Source of the DNA: Verrucomicrobiota bacterium
GTDB taxonomy: Bacteria > Verrucomicrobiota > Verrucomicrobiia > Chthoniobacterales > Terrimicrobiaceae
Assembly (NCBI GenBank): GCA_017305195.1
Contig: JAFKMU010000039.1
Coordinates: forward strand, 100,972 to 164,971
Direction: 5' to 3'
Length of the DNA stretch: 64,000 bases
Positions 45,082-55,641 of this stretch are shown here, in pieces (the first letter of the stretch is position 1; every line of letters starts with the position of its first letter). A program made the position numbers and the translations under genes. The notes below the pieces were generated by a model, which saw only the letters and a program-made list of their open reading frames with translations, did not search any database and had not been told where the DNA came from.

Positions 45082-47670
45082 ATGATTTTCCAAAATTCGA
45101 CCAGAATCGCTCGCAGTTCACTTGCCCTGTGGGTCGTCTTCACTTCGGCCTTCTTCCCCGTACTTAGCCGGGCGCAACAAGGGGCGGTCGCTGCGACTGC
45201 GGATCGGGAAATCGTTCGCCGCCAGGAAGGGCTGGTTGTCGCGGATAAGCTCATCGCCAAGGGCGATGCCGCCATGGCCAGCAAGGACTACGAAACGGCC
45301 TACCTGAGCTATATGGATGCCCTGGCGCTCGTACCGCCGGGGGGAGCCACCCAGAAGGATCACGCAAAACTGCTCAATCAATTTTCGCAAGCCTCCCTGA
45401 GCTATGCTCAGTGGCTGGTTTCCCAGGGCCGCTACTCCGATGCGGAGAAGGTCGCCAAGACCGTGCTCCTCCCGGAGTATAATCCGGGCTACAAGCCAGC
45501 CGCTCAGTTCCTCGCCAACCTGGAGCAGCCAGATTATTACAACAAGACGGTCACGCCACCGTCGGCTGCCGACGTGCAAAAGGTCACCAAGCTTCTTTAT
45601 GAGGCCGATGGCTACTACCAGTCTGGCCGTTACGATCTGGCGATTCTCCGTTACGAGCAGGTGCTCCAGATCGACCGCTACAATATCGCCGCCCGCAAGG
45701 GCATGGAAGCGGTAAACCTTGAGCGCTCCAAGTACCAGGGTGCTGCCTACGATGAAACTCGCGGTCGCCTCCTCTGGCTGGTTGAGAGTGCTTGGGAGCG
45801 TCCGGTGCATGGCCTCAAGGATCGCTCGACGGAAGATGCCAGCCGCACCCGAGGCGGAGCACGTGACACCGCCCAGATCACTGCCAAACTCAATCGCATC
45901 ATCATTCCTCGCCTCGACCTCCAGGACGAGACGGTCCAGGATGCCGTGGAGCGCTTGAAACAAATGAGCCGTCAGCTCGATACATCGACGGACGATCCGA
46001 AAGCGAAGCGTGGTGTCAACATCGTCCTCAAGCTGGAGCCATCGTCTCCGCCTCCGGTTGCTGATCCCTCAGCCACACCGGCGGAGGGAGCTACACCATC
46101 CGCTCCTCCGGCAGCCACAGCTGATACCAAGGTCACTCTTTCGCTCGCGAATGTCCCGCTCATCGAAGCCCTCCGTTATCTGACCGAGCTGGCCGGCCTG
46201 AAATTCAAGATCGAGCAGTACGCGGTCTCGATCGTTCCTCTCTCCGAGAATATTGAGGATCTTGTCTCCAAAGAGTACCGAGTTCCGGCGGGATTCATTC
46301 CAGCCTCGTCTGCCTCAAGCGATTCCACACCAACGGCAGGTCGTATCGCTGCCACTGTAAGTGACTCTCGCCTCTCCGGTCGTCAGACTGCGATGGATTA
46401 CCTTCAGAAGGAAGGTGTTCAATTCCCTGCGGGTGCATTTGCGCAGTATATTCCGGCTGGTAGCCGTCTGATTGTTCGCAATACTCCAGATGCCATCGAC
46501 TTCATCGATTCGTTGGTCGATGCTGCGGTCGGAGTCCAACCGACTCAGGTCGAAATTGAATCGAAGTTCTTGGAAATCTCGCAAAACAACCTCAGTGAGC
46601 TGGGTTTTGATTGGTTGCTCGGTCCGTTTGCGATTGGCAGCAGCGGAGTTTACGGCGCGGGAGGAACCCGCGGCGGGGATGCCACCTTAACGGACACATA
46701 TTATTCCAACTTCCCATTTGGTAGCACAGGAACGAATCCGGTAACCAGCGGCAATCGCAGTGGTGTTGGCACAAGTGTCAACTCGGCAATCACGGCCAAC
46801 AGTATCGATGCGCTGATCGCCGGAGTGCCCCAAGGCTCCAGCGTGCTGAGCCCAGGTATTTTCGGTATCTCGGGAATATTCAGCAACCCCCAATTCCAAG
46901 TAGTAATTCGAGCACTCAATCAGAAAAAGGGCATCGACCTTATGTCCGCTCCCAAGGTGGTTGCTAAAAGCGGTCGGAAAGCTATAGTTCGCGTTGCACG
47001 TGAGTTCCCGTATCCGACCGAATTTAATCCCCCAGAGGTTCCTCAGGCCCAACAAGGAGTAAGTGTTCAAAGCACTACCGTTGCTGGCCTGATATCTGTG
47101 TCAGGTGTCGTTACTCCGACTACTCCCACAGCTTTCGAAACCCGAAATCTGGGGGTCACACTGGAGGTTCTTCCTCAGATTGGCCCAGACGGATATACCA
47201 TTGACTTGGACCTTTCGCCCGAAGTTGTAGAATTCGATGGTTTCGTAAATTACGGCTCTCCAATCATAGGTCCGACATTCAATTCACTTACACTCAGTTA
47301 CGGCACCTATGAGGTGACGCCCAACGTCATCAACCAGCCTATCTTCTCAACGCGCAAGGTTACGACCAGCGTGAGCATCTGGGACGGCCAGACGGTGACT
47401 CTCGGCGGCCTCATCCGTGAGGATGTGCAGAAGGTGCAGGACAAGGTGCCGCTCATCGGCGATGTGCCGCTCGTGGGGCGTCTGTTCCGCAGCAATGTCG
47501 ACCAGAAGATCAAGCGCAACCTGATCATCTTTGTGACCGCCCACCTCCTTGACGCCGAGGGCAAGCCTCTCCGTCAGGACTTTGAGGAAGATGAAGTGAC
47601 GGAACCTCTTGGCCTCCCTGAAGATCTTCCGGCCCCGAACATCGAGTTCGGCAAGAGCTTCGGCAAATAA
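45082..47670 (+). CDS. Amuc_1098-type outer-membrane secretin, second copy
   Basis: An 862-residue paralogue of the preceding gene with the same domain order: signal peptide, TPR-like repeats with nearly identical motifs (RYEQVLQIDRYNIAARKGME), STN-like domain (TLSLANVPLIEALRYLTELA), N3-like segment (PTQVEIESKFLEISQNNLSE) and secretin core (VTLGGLIREDVQKVQDK, GRLFR). It differs by a longer Pro/Ala linker before the STN part. Like its twin it has a low-GC stretch inside the secretin core (about 46580-47330). Two adjacent full-length secretins suggest a mixed or alternative ring. A hairpin follows the gene. Confidence 0.87.
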   Translation: MIFQNSTRIARSSLALWVVFTSAFFPVLSRAQQGAVAATADREIVRRQEGLVVADKLIAKGDAAMASKDYETAYLSYMDALALVPPGGATQKDHAKLLNQFSQASLSYAQWLVSQGRYSDAEKVAKTVLLPEYNPGYKPAAQFLANLEQPDYYNKTVTPPSAADVQKVTKLLYEADGYYQSGRYDLAILRYEQVLQIDRYNIAARKGMEAVNLERSKYQGAAYDETRGRLLWLVESAWERPVHGLKDRSTEDASRTRGGARDTAQITAKLNRIIIPRLDLQDETVQDAVERLKQMSRQLDTSTDDPKAKRGVNIVLKLEPSSPPPVADPSATPAEGATPSAPPAATADTKVTLSLANVPLIEALRYLTELAGLKFKIEQYAVSIVPLSENIEDLVSKEYRVPAGFIPASSASSDSTPTAGRIAATVSDSRLSGRQTAMDYLQKEGVQFPAGAFAQYIPAGSRLIVRNTPDAIDFIDSLVDAAVGVQPTQVEIESKFLEISQNNLSELGFDWLLGPFAIGSSGVYGAGGTRGGDATLTDTYYSNFPFGSTGTNPVTSGNRSGVGTSVNSAITANSIDALIAGVPQGSSVLSPGIFGISGIFSNPQFQVVIRALNQKKGIDLMSAPKVVAKSGRKAIVRVAREFPYPTEFNPPEVPQAQQGVSVQSTTVAGLISVSGVVTPTTPTAFETRNLGVTLEVLPQIGPDGYTIDLDLSPEVVEFDGFVNYGSPIIGPTFNSLTLSYGTYEVTPNVINQPIFSTRKVTTSVSIWDGQTVTLGGLIREDVQKVQDKVPLIGDVPLVGRLFRSNVDQKIKRNLIIFVTAHLLDAEGKPLRQDFEEDEVTEPLGLPEDLPAPNIEFGKSFGK

Positions 47671-47676
47671 GGAAAC

Positions 47677-47698
47677 GACGCCACGCTCCAGTGGCGTC
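47677..47698 (+). terminator. Hairpin terminator after pilus operon
   Basis: GACGCCAC and GTGGCGTC form a perfect eight-base stem around GCTCCA, seven bases after the second secretin stop. The following CCCTCCTTTTCC is only moderately T-rich. Confidence 0.65.
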
Positions 47699-47737
47699 CC
47701 CTCCTTTTCCTGCCGGGCTTCGGAAGATCAACGCACC

Positions 47738-48323
47738 ATGCCCATTCTCGGAATCACCGGCGGTATAGCCTCAGGCAAGTCAGAGTTTCGCCGTCTGCTC
47801 CTGGAGCGCATCGATGCGGATTACTTCGATGCCGATGCCTGCGCGCGTGAGCTCCTCGACAAAGACCTCTCCGTGCGGCAGGAGGTGCTCGCCAAGGTCC
47901 ATCCGCAGGCATATGACGAGTCGGGCACTCCAAACCGCCCCCTGCTGCGCCAGCTGATTTACCAGGACGCGGTACGGAAGGCGACACTGGAAGCCATCCT
48001 GCACCCGGTGATCCGCGATCGGTGGTCGGCTCAGGCCCAGGAGCCAGCGTACAGCAAGCGATACTTCGTGATCGACATCCCGCTGCTCTTCGAGACAAAC
48101 GCCGAGAATCTCTTCGACATCATCGTCACGGTGGCGTGTCACAAGGAGACCCAGTTGGAGCGCCTTGCCGCCCGCCGGGAACTGGATCGCCAGATTTCCG
48201 AAAAAATCATTGCCTCCCAGATGCCGCTCAGCGTCAAGATAGAGAAGTCTCATCACGTCATCTGGAATGACGGCGCCATCGAGGCGCTCATTACTCAAGC
48301 CGACCTTTTTTCCCGTTATTTGC

Positions 48324-48340
<17 letters not shown>
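47738..48340 (+). CDS. coaE: Dephospho-CoA kinase
   Basis: A 200-residue kinase for the last step of coenzyme A synthesis. The P-loop GITGGIASGKSEF is at the N-terminus, followed by YFDADACARELL, the LHPVIRDRW segment and YFVIDIPLLFE. The ATG at 47738 sits directly before the P-loop; the open frame extends upstream into the secretin gene but without support. It overlaps rho by 17 bases, so the two are co-expressed. Confidence 0.92.
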
Positions 48341-49625
<1,285 letters not shown>

Positions 49626-49681
49626 TTGACGCCCCGCCCGCTCGCAATGTGCAGGTTCCGGGTTAAGGTGCGGAGAATCTC

Positions 49682-51259
49682 GTGAAGGCGTTTTTTACCA
49701 TCGACCAGCCCGCGCCTCGGGCAAGCCTTGCCTGGCGGCATTGGGCCATCGCTGCGGCCTTTTTTGCGCTCGCATTGGGCGTCTTTACCCGGCACGACCA
49801 TTTTCCTTCCTTCTATCACCCGGACGAGCCGAGCAAGGCGAGGCAGCTGATCCAGGGAGAGTTCAACTTCAACCACCCGCTGCTGCTCCTTCAAACCGCC
49901 AGGGTCGTCGCATATTTTACAAAAGCCGGGGACTCACAGCAGACGGTAACGGAAGCCGGTCGCTTCAGCTCGGCCCTGTTTTCCGCCGCGGCCATCGCCT
50001 GCCTCGTGCTGGTGGCGGCTCATCTGCGCGGTTCGTGGGCCGCCGTGGCCGCCGGCCTGCTGCTGGTGACAAATTCGCAGCTCTACGAGCTCTCGCACTA
50101 CATGAAGGAGGACCCCGCGCTGGTCTTCGGCATTGCCGCGTTTTTCCTCGCCCTCGTGCGCTGCTGGATCGCGCCCTCGCCCACGCGATTCCTCCTGCTC
50201 GGAGGAGCGGCCGCCCTGGCGATCTCTGGCAAGTACATCGGCGCACTCGTCCTGCCGGTCGCCTTCCTGCCCATCTTCGCGCACCGCGCACGCTGGGCCT
50301 GCTGGCTCGGGTGCTTCGTGGCCGGGCTCTTCCTCATCCTCGCGGCGATCAACTACCCGATGGCCGGGGAGTTCGCGAAGTTTACCAGCAACGTGGAGCG
50401 AGAGATGGATTACGCCGCCCATGGTCACAAAGGGCTGACCCGATCCGTCCCCCACGGCGTCTACACCAAGGTCTTCATCGATGCGGCGGGCCCCTTCGTC
50501 TGCGCGCTTCTCGTCATCTATTATGCCGGCCTGCTCCGCGTCGGGTACCGGTGGCGGAACCTTCACGCCAGCGAGTGGGCGCTCGCGCTATTCCCGGTGG
50601 CCTACGCGATCATCCTGTCGTTCTCGCCCAAGACGCATCACCGCTACTTCCTGCCGGATACACTGCTCTTTTGCACGATCGCCGCTCTCGCGGTATTCCA
50701 TCCGGCAACGGATCGCCTTTCGCACATCTCGCGGATCGTCCGCCATGTCCTCCTCGGCGGAGCGATCATCTGGTCGTGCGCCAAACTCGTCCGCGTGGAC
50801 GCCGCGTTTCAGAATGATTCCCGCCAAGCCCTGATCGAGTACGTCAAAAAGAACGTCCCGCCTGACGCGACCATCGTACAGGACAAGCGGGTCAACCTCC
50901 CGAGCCGCGACGAAAAGCGCCACGCTGACAGCCCGTATTTCGTGGACCAGACGATGCTCGGCAAGCTCTTCGCCGCCGATGTCGGCACCATCGACGAACT
51001 CCGCGCGCGCGGTATTCGGTACGTCGCGGTGGCCAATGACGACTACAACCGCTTCTTCCTCAAGACGCACAAGCCGAAGGCGGAGGAACGAGACGAGTAC
51101 GAGCGGAGAAAGGCCTTCTACACGCAGCTCTTCGCTGAAGGCACGCTGCTCTGGCAATGCCCCTCCGGGCCTCAGCAGTATCTCCAGCCCGCCATTAAAT
51201 TCTATTACCTGCCACCGACAAAGACGGGGGCTACTCCTCCCGCGCCCCCGGTACAGTGA
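49682..51259 (+). CDS. Glycosyltransferase family 39-like membrane protein
   Basis: A 525-residue polytopic protein with about ten helices. The first periplasmic loop has HDHFPSFYHPDEPSKARQ, with the Asp-Glu pair typical of GT39/ArnT/PMT-type transferases that use polyprenyl-phosphate sugars. The C-terminal ~140 residues are soluble. The acceptor is unknown. It starts with GTG 56 bases after rho. Its 3' end overlaps the convergent SDR gene by 29 bases. Confidence 0.78.
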   Translation: MKAFFTIDQPAPRASLAWRHWAIAAAFFALALGVFTRHDHFPSFYHPDEPSKARQLIQGEFNFNHPLLLLQTARVVAYFTKAGDSQQTVTEAGRFSSALFSAAAIACLVLVAAHLRGSWAAVAAGLLLVTNSQLYELSHYMKEDPALVFGIAAFFLALVRCWIAPSPTRFLLLGGAAALAISGKYIGALVLPVAFLPIFAHRARWACWLGCFVAGLFLILAAINYPMAGEFAKFTSNVEREMDYAAHGHKGLTRSVPHGVYTKVFIDAAGPFVCALLVIYYAGLLRVGYRWRNLHASEWALALFPVAYAIILSFSPKTHHRYFLPDTLLFCTIAALAVFHPATDRLSHISRIVRHVLLGGAIIWSCAKLVRVDAAFQNDSRQALIEYVKKNVPPDATIVQDKRVNLPSRDEKRHADSPYFVDQTMLGKLFAADVGTIDELRARGIRYVAVANDDYNRFFLKTHKPKAEERDEYERRKAFYTQLFAEGTLLWQCPSGPQQYLQPAIKFYYLPPTKTGATPPAPPVQ

Positions 51260-51923
51260 GCGAGCGCCCATTGTGCGCTGCGGTCAGCCCGGCGAAAAAC
51301 GGCCCGGCAGAGCGAATCCACTCCGAGGCATCGGGGTAATGTGACGCCCCGGCGCCGAAGCAGCTCTGCAGCATCGCGGTGTCGATGATGCCCGGGTTCA
51401 CCGCGACCGCCGCCATGCCGCGCGGCAGCTCCTGGGCGAGAGACTGGGTGAGGCCCTCGATGGCCCACTTGCTCGCGCAATAGGCGGCAACCTCGGGCGA
51501 GGTCGAGCGCCCCCAGCCGGAGCTGAAATTGGCCACGACGCCTTTACGCCGGGCGATCATCGGGGGCAGGAAATACCGCAACACATTGGCGACGCCCTTG
51601 ATGTTTACGTCGATCACCCGGTCAAAGTCCGAGACCGGCACCTCCCACAGCGGCGCGTTGGCGGCGATCACGGCCGCATTGTTAATGAGCAAATCCGGCG
51701 GCCCGTGCTGCTTCACCACACGGCCGGCCCATTCTCGCACCGCGTCGTCGTCCGACACATCGAGGGCGGAGAAATCATGCCCGACGCCGAGCCCGGTCGC
51801 GAGGCGCTGCATCTTTTCCGCCGACCGGCTGCACCCGATCACGCGATCTCCCTGTGAGGCAAAAAAACGGGCCAGGGCTTCGCCCAACCCACGCGAACAG
51901 CCGGTGACAACGATAGTTCTCAT
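51231..51923 (-). CDS. Short-chain dehydrogenase/reductase
   Basis: A 230-residue Rossmann enzyme. It has the cofactor motif TGCSRGLGEALA, LLINNAAVI, the catalytic Ser region VANFSSGWGR, the YCASK catalytic Tyr/Lys and VNPGIIDT. Substrate unknown. The ATG at 51923 is only six bases from the divergent mtgA start, and the 3' end runs 29 bases into the convergent GT39 gene. Confidence 0.88.
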   Translation of the reverse strand: MRTIVVTGCSRGLGEALARFFASQGDRVIGCSRSAEKMQRLATGLGVGHDFSALDVSDDDAVREWAGRVVKQHGPPDLLINNAAVIAANAPLWEVPVSDFDRVIDVNIKGVANVLRYFLPPMIARRKGVVANFSSGWGRSTSPEVAAYCASKWAIEGLTQSLAQELPRGMAAVAVNPGIIDTAMLQSCFGAGASHYPDASEWIRSAGPFFAGLTAAHNGRSLTVPGAREE

Positions 51924-51929
51924 GGAGAG

Positions 51930-52697
51930 ATGGTAGCAAAAATCCGGACTTTTCAACAGGACCAACCCGGTCACACTTCCCCGGTGGCATCCCGGAAACC
52001 GAAACGCCGTCCGTGGCTCAAGATCCTCGCAATCGTCATACTGGTCGCCGCGGCCATTCCGCCATTTCAGATCGGCCTGGCGAAGTTTATCAATCCCAAG
52101 ACCAGCCCGATGCAGTTTCAGCGCCGGGTCGAGGGATGGTTCTCCAGCAAACCCGACGTGCAGCACCCGATCATCTGGGTGCCGCTGAAGGACACTCCGG
52201 TCCAGCTCATCCACTTCATCTGGTCGTCGGAGGATCAGGCATTTTTCAAGCACGGGGGCTTTGACTTTGCGGAGCTGCGCAGGGCCATCGAGACGGCGGA
52301 GGAAAAAGGCAAGACGGTGCGAGGGGCATCCACCATCACGATGCAATGCGCCCGGTCGGTCTTTCTCTGGCAGGGTCGCTCCTACGTGCGCAAGGCGCTG
52401 GAGTTTTACTACACCTTCTGGATGGAGCTGCTCCTCAGCAAGAAGCGCATCCTCGAGCTGTACCTGAACCATATCGAACTCGGCCCCGGCATCTACGGCA
52501 TCGGAGCAGCGGCACAGGAGCATTTCCATCGTCCGGTCCAGGATCTGACCCGCTCGCAAATGATCGCCCTCGCGGCCATCCTGCCCAATCCGCGCAAGTG
52601 GTCCCCTGTCACGCCCGACTCCACCGTGCAGCGCAAGATCCGTCGCATCGAGCGGCTGTCATCGCGCGCCCCGTTCCCGAAGGAAGAGCTTCGCTAG
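51930..52697 (+). CDS. mtgA: Monofunctional peptidoglycan glycosyltransferase
   Basis: A 255-residue GT51 enzyme with one N-terminal membrane helix (ILAIVILVAAAIPPF). It keeps the catalytic SSEDQAFFKHGGFDF, the RGASTITMQCARSVFLW motif, the second catalytic region RKALEFYYTFWMELLLSKKRILELYLN and ELGPGIYGIGAAA. It polymerises lipid II into glycan strands at the cytoplasmic membrane. The motif has QC where QQ is usual (TMQCA). Its stop overlaps that of the convergent rhomboid gene (CTAG). Confidence 0.92.
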   Translation: MVAKIRTFQQDQPGHTSPVASRKPKRRPWLKILAIVILVAAAIPPFQIGLAKFINPKTSPMQFQRRVEGWFSSKPDVQHPIIWVPLKDTPVQLIHFIWSSEDQAFFKHGGFDFAELRRAIETAEEKGKTVRGASTITMQCARSVFLWQGRSYVRKALEFYYTFWMELLLSKKRILELYLNHIELGPGIYGIGAAAQEHFHRPVQDLTRSQMIALAAILPNPRKWSPVTPDSTVQRKIRRIERLSSRAPFPKEELR

Positions 52698-53335
52698 TCC
52701 GTTCGCCGGCGGAGCAGCCAATTCTCCAGCGGGCTGAGCCGGGAAAACCCGCTGACCCGCGCGAAGAGGAAGCCCGCCAGAGCCCCGCCCAGGTGTGCCG
52801 CGTGGCCGATGGGCGTGTAGTGGTCAAAGATGAGGAGGAGCAGGCTGGAAACAATGAGGCCCCAGCCAAGAAACTTCGCCCGCAGCTCAAGCGGAAGGAC
52901 GAAGAAGAGAAGCAGCAGGACGTTGAGATTCGGGAAAAACGCGGAGAATGCCACGATCATGCCGCACACCGCGCCCGACGCGCCGAGGAGGAGCTGCGGC
53001 CCCATCAGCATCTGGAGCAAGCCTCCGCCGACCGCTCCGAAAACATAGAGGAGCAGGGTGCGCCACGGGCCAATGAAGCGCTCGACGACCCGGCCGGGAG
53101 CCCAGAGGAGGAGCATGTTTACGCCGAGGTGAAACCAGTTCGCGTGCAGGAAGGCGTAGGTAATATACTCCCACCAGTACCCGGCCTCCACGCCCGCGCG
53201 GCTCAGGCCGAAGACGGTCTCAAAAACGAGCAATCCCCGCGCGGAGAGCAGCGACTGAAAAAGAAAAACTGCTGTATTGACGCCCACCAGCAGCGGGATC
53301 ATCCAAAAACGTGGACCGACAAATCTCTGCTTCAA
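52694..53335 (-). CDS. Rhomboid family intramembrane serine protease
   Basis: A 213-residue six-helix protein. ITYAFLHANWFHLGVNMLLL, the catalytic Ser in LLGASGAVCGM and the catalytic His in IGHAAHLGGALAGF are all present, so it should be active, unlike the degenerate one at 33185. The start is taken as TTG at 53335, overlapping the lipid kinase stop (TTGA); ATG 53302 is an alternative that would trim 11 residues. It cleaves membrane proteins within the bilayer; substrates are unknown. Confidence 0.85.
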   Translation of the reverse strand: MKQRFVGPRFWMIPLLVGVNTAVFLFQSLLSARGLLVFETVFGLSRAGVEAGYWWEYITYAFLHANWFHLGVNMLLLWAPGRVVERFIGPWRTLLLYVFGAVGGGLLQMLMGPQLLLGASGAVCGMIVAFSAFFPNLNVLLLLFFVLPLELRAKFLGWGLIVSSLLLLIFDHYTPIGHAAHLGGALAGFLFARVSGFSRLSPLENWLLRRRTD

Positions 53336-54222
53336 GTGCCTGCGACCTCCGGAGGTTCGGGGGCGAGAACACTGAGTTTGCGGTTGGAAAATCCGAATTC
53401 GTACGGCAGATGGCCGCACAGCTCCCCATCGAGCTCGACGGGGACATACTCCTCGCAGGAAAGCCGCAGACCGCGGGTCTGGAAATACTGCACGTCGGGG
53501 AGTTCCGAGTGATTGCCGAAAGCGATGGCCTGAACGTAGCGCATGATGTCCCAATGGCTCTGGTTCTCAAAAACCAGAACGTCGAGTAATCCATCGTCAA
53601 TACGGGCGTCTTTGAAAAGCACGAAAGGTCCGCCATACAGCCGGCCATTGCCGACAAGGACAAAACTCCCCTTGCGCGCCGGGCCGTCCACGGGCTCGAT
53701 AAGCAGCTCGGGCGGTTTGCGGGCGACGACCTGCGCCAGCGTGATGAGATAGCTCAGCGGCCCGAGGTTTTTCTTGGAATCCGGCGTGGTTGACTGAACC
53801 ACGGCGGCATCGAGCCCGACTCCGCCGAGCTGGACAAAATACTCCTCATTGGCTTTGGCCAGGTCGATCAATCGGCAGTTTCCGGCCTCGATAACCTCCC
53901 AGGCCTTGGAAAGATTTGAAGAAATTCCGAGTTCCGTCGCAAAAACATTCATCGTCCCGACGGGCAGGATTCCGAAGCGGACATCCGCCCCGGCAAGGCC
54001 GTTGACCACCTCGTTCACGGTGCCGTCCCCGCCCGCCGCAACAACAGTTTCAAACCCCTGATGAACAGCACGTTGAGCCAGGACGCGAGCATCCCCCGGG
54101 GACTCGGTCATCCACACCGCGAGGCGGGGGGAAAGGGCGAGAATCTTCTCCCTCATGGCGCTCGCTTTTTCGCTGCGAGCGGCCGGGTTAAGGATGACGA
54201 GAATTTTGGAGCTCTTGTTCAC
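53332..54222 (-). CDS. Diacylglycerol/lipid kinase (YegS/DgkB family)
   Basis: A 296-residue soluble kinase: ILVILNPAARSEKA near the start, the nucleotide motif VAAGGDGTVNEVVNGL, ILPVGTMNVFATELGI, then the beta-sandwich domain with FVLVGNGRLYGG and DARIDDGLLDVLVF. It phosphorylates diacylglycerol or a related lipid at the membrane. It begins with GTG and is 36 bases from the divergent AsmA-like gene. The following rhomboid gene is coupled by overlap. Confidence 0.9.
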   Translation of the reverse strand: MNKSSKILVILNPAARSEKASAMREKILALSPRLAVWMTESPGDARVLAQRAVHQGFETVVAAGGDGTVNEVVNGLAGADVRFGILPVGTMNVFATELGISSNLSKAWEVIEAGNCRLIDLAKANEEYFVQLGGVGLDAAVVQSTTPDSKKNLGPLSYLITLAQVVARKPPELLIEPVDGPARKGSFVLVGNGRLYGGPFVLFKDARIDDGLLDVLVFENQSHWDIMRYVQAIAFGNHSELPDVQYFQTRGLRLSCEEYVPVELDGELCGHLPYEFGFSNRKLSVLAPEPPEVAGT

Positions 54223-54258
54223 GCTTCACATTCTGGCAGAGTTTCGTAGCTTCCCCGC

Positions 54259-55638
54259 GTGCCAAAATTTGCCAAGAGATTTCTGATCGCGCTTGCCGCT
54301 TTGGTGGCGCTGGGTGGTCTCGCGCTTCTTTGTACAAACATCTATTTGCAGTCGAGCACCGTCCAGCAGCGCATCCGTGAAAGCGTAGCCCGCCAGGTCG
54401 GGACTGACGTAAAGATACGCAGCACGAGCTACACGCCATGGAGCGGCCTGGTTCTGAGGAACATCGAGGTCCCCGATCCGATTTCCCCGTCGATGAATAT
54501 CCTGGAGGCCAAGGCGCTGCGCATCCGGTTTTCCTTCCTCCCGCTCTTCAACAAACGCTTCGTCATCTACGATTGTTCGCTGTACGAACCCACGCTGATC
54601 GTACGGCAGCTGGCAAATGGCGACTGGATGGCCCCGCTCCCGGCGAAAATCAAGGAGGTCGAGCCCGCCCCGGTCGTGCCGGGCGCACCCACGGCGCCTC
54701 GTGTCGTCGGTGCAGCATTCAAGTGTCAGGTTGAGAGATTGCGGCTTATCGGCGGCACCGTCGCCTTCCTCGACGCGAAGAACCGCACCGTGCTCATGCT
54801 CGAGAGCGTCGATATCGACGCCAATATCTCGGACAATGTCGCTGCGGCAGGCGTCTTTGACATCGGCGAGACGGATATCTCGGGATACCTGCACCCGCGC
54901 AAGGTCGGCGGCCCCTTCACCTGGGATGGCGAAGTGCTCGACCTCCCGCAGATCAAGGGCGCCCTCGCCGGGGGAGAGATCACCGGCAGCTACCACCTCG
55001 TGGCCCTCGGCGATCCGCGGTTTGATATGAATTTCTCCGTCAAGGACGCCCGCCTGAAGAAGCTCTTCGCCGAGGCCCACTCGGAGCCCGGGAAAACCGA
55101 CGGCAATCTCGTGGGCCAGCTCCGGCTCTCGGGCGATCCGCGCTTCAGCGAATCCACCACGGGGTCGGGTCATTTTGAACTCCTCTCGGCCAAGCTCAAG
55201 CCGGTCGATTTCCTGATCAAGCTGGGCGAGCTACTTCAGATCGAGGAACTCCAGCTCCTCCAGCTCAAGGACGCGAAAATGGATATCACCGTCAAGGAGG
55301 AGAAGATCTGGGTCGATAATCTCACGATGCAATCGGAGAACCTGATATTGAAAGCCACCGGCCCCGTGCGCTTCAATGGAAAGATGGATCTCGCCGCGAG
55401 CCTGCTCGTGAACCGCAAGCTGCAGCAACAACTCCGCGGCGTGCTCGGGAAGAACTTTGTCAAAACCAACGACCCCGAGTACCAGCGCCTCGACTTCAAC
55501 GTGACCGGACATGTCGACAGCCCGAAGACCGACCTGCTCGACAAGCTGATCGGCATCAACATCGGCCAGGACATCGGCGGCATGCTCAAGAGCCTGTTCC
55601 GCGGCCAGGCGCCCAAGAAAGAAAAGGGAGAGAAGTAA
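54259..55638 (+). CDS. AsmA-like membrane-anchored protein
   Basis: A 459-residue protein with an N-terminal helix (FLIALAALVALGGLALLCTN) and a long periplasmic part with the AsmA-type opening (RIRESVARQVGTDVKIRSTS..PWSGLVLRNIEV), repeated beta segments and a C-terminal region (LASLLVNRKLQQQLRGVLG) like the AsmA_2/DUF3971-type ends. AsmA-like proteins bridge inner and outer membranes and probably carry phospholipids. GTG start. RsmD follows three bases later. Confidence 0.8.
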   Translation: MPKFAKRFLIALAALVALGGLALLCTNIYLQSSTVQQRIRESVARQVGTDVKIRSTSYTPWSGLVLRNIEVPDPISPSMNILEAKALRIRFSFLPLFNKRFVIYDCSLYEPTLIVRQLANGDWMAPLPAKIKEVEPAPVVPGAPTAPRVVGAAFKCQVERLRLIGGTVAFLDAKNRTVLMLESVDIDANISDNVAAAGVFDIGETDISGYLHPRKVGGPFTWDGEVLDLPQIKGALAGGEITGSYHLVALGDPRFDMNFSVKDARLKKLFAEAHSEPGKTDGNLVGQLRLSGDPRFSESTTGSGHFELLSAKLKPVDFLIKLGELLQIEELQLLQLKDAKMDITVKEEKIWVDNLTMQSENLILKATGPVRFNGKMDLAASLLVNRKLQQQLRGVLGKNFVKTNDPEYQRLDFNVTGHVDSPKTDLLDKLIGINIGQDIGGMLKSLFRGQAPKKEKGEK

Positions 55639-55641
55639 GAA

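Noticed and set aside
47609..47737. N-terminal extension of coaE into the secretin gene
   Set aside because: The extension overlaps the secretin stop and the hairpin terminator, and lacks any family similarity; the P-loop follows the ATG at 47738 directly.
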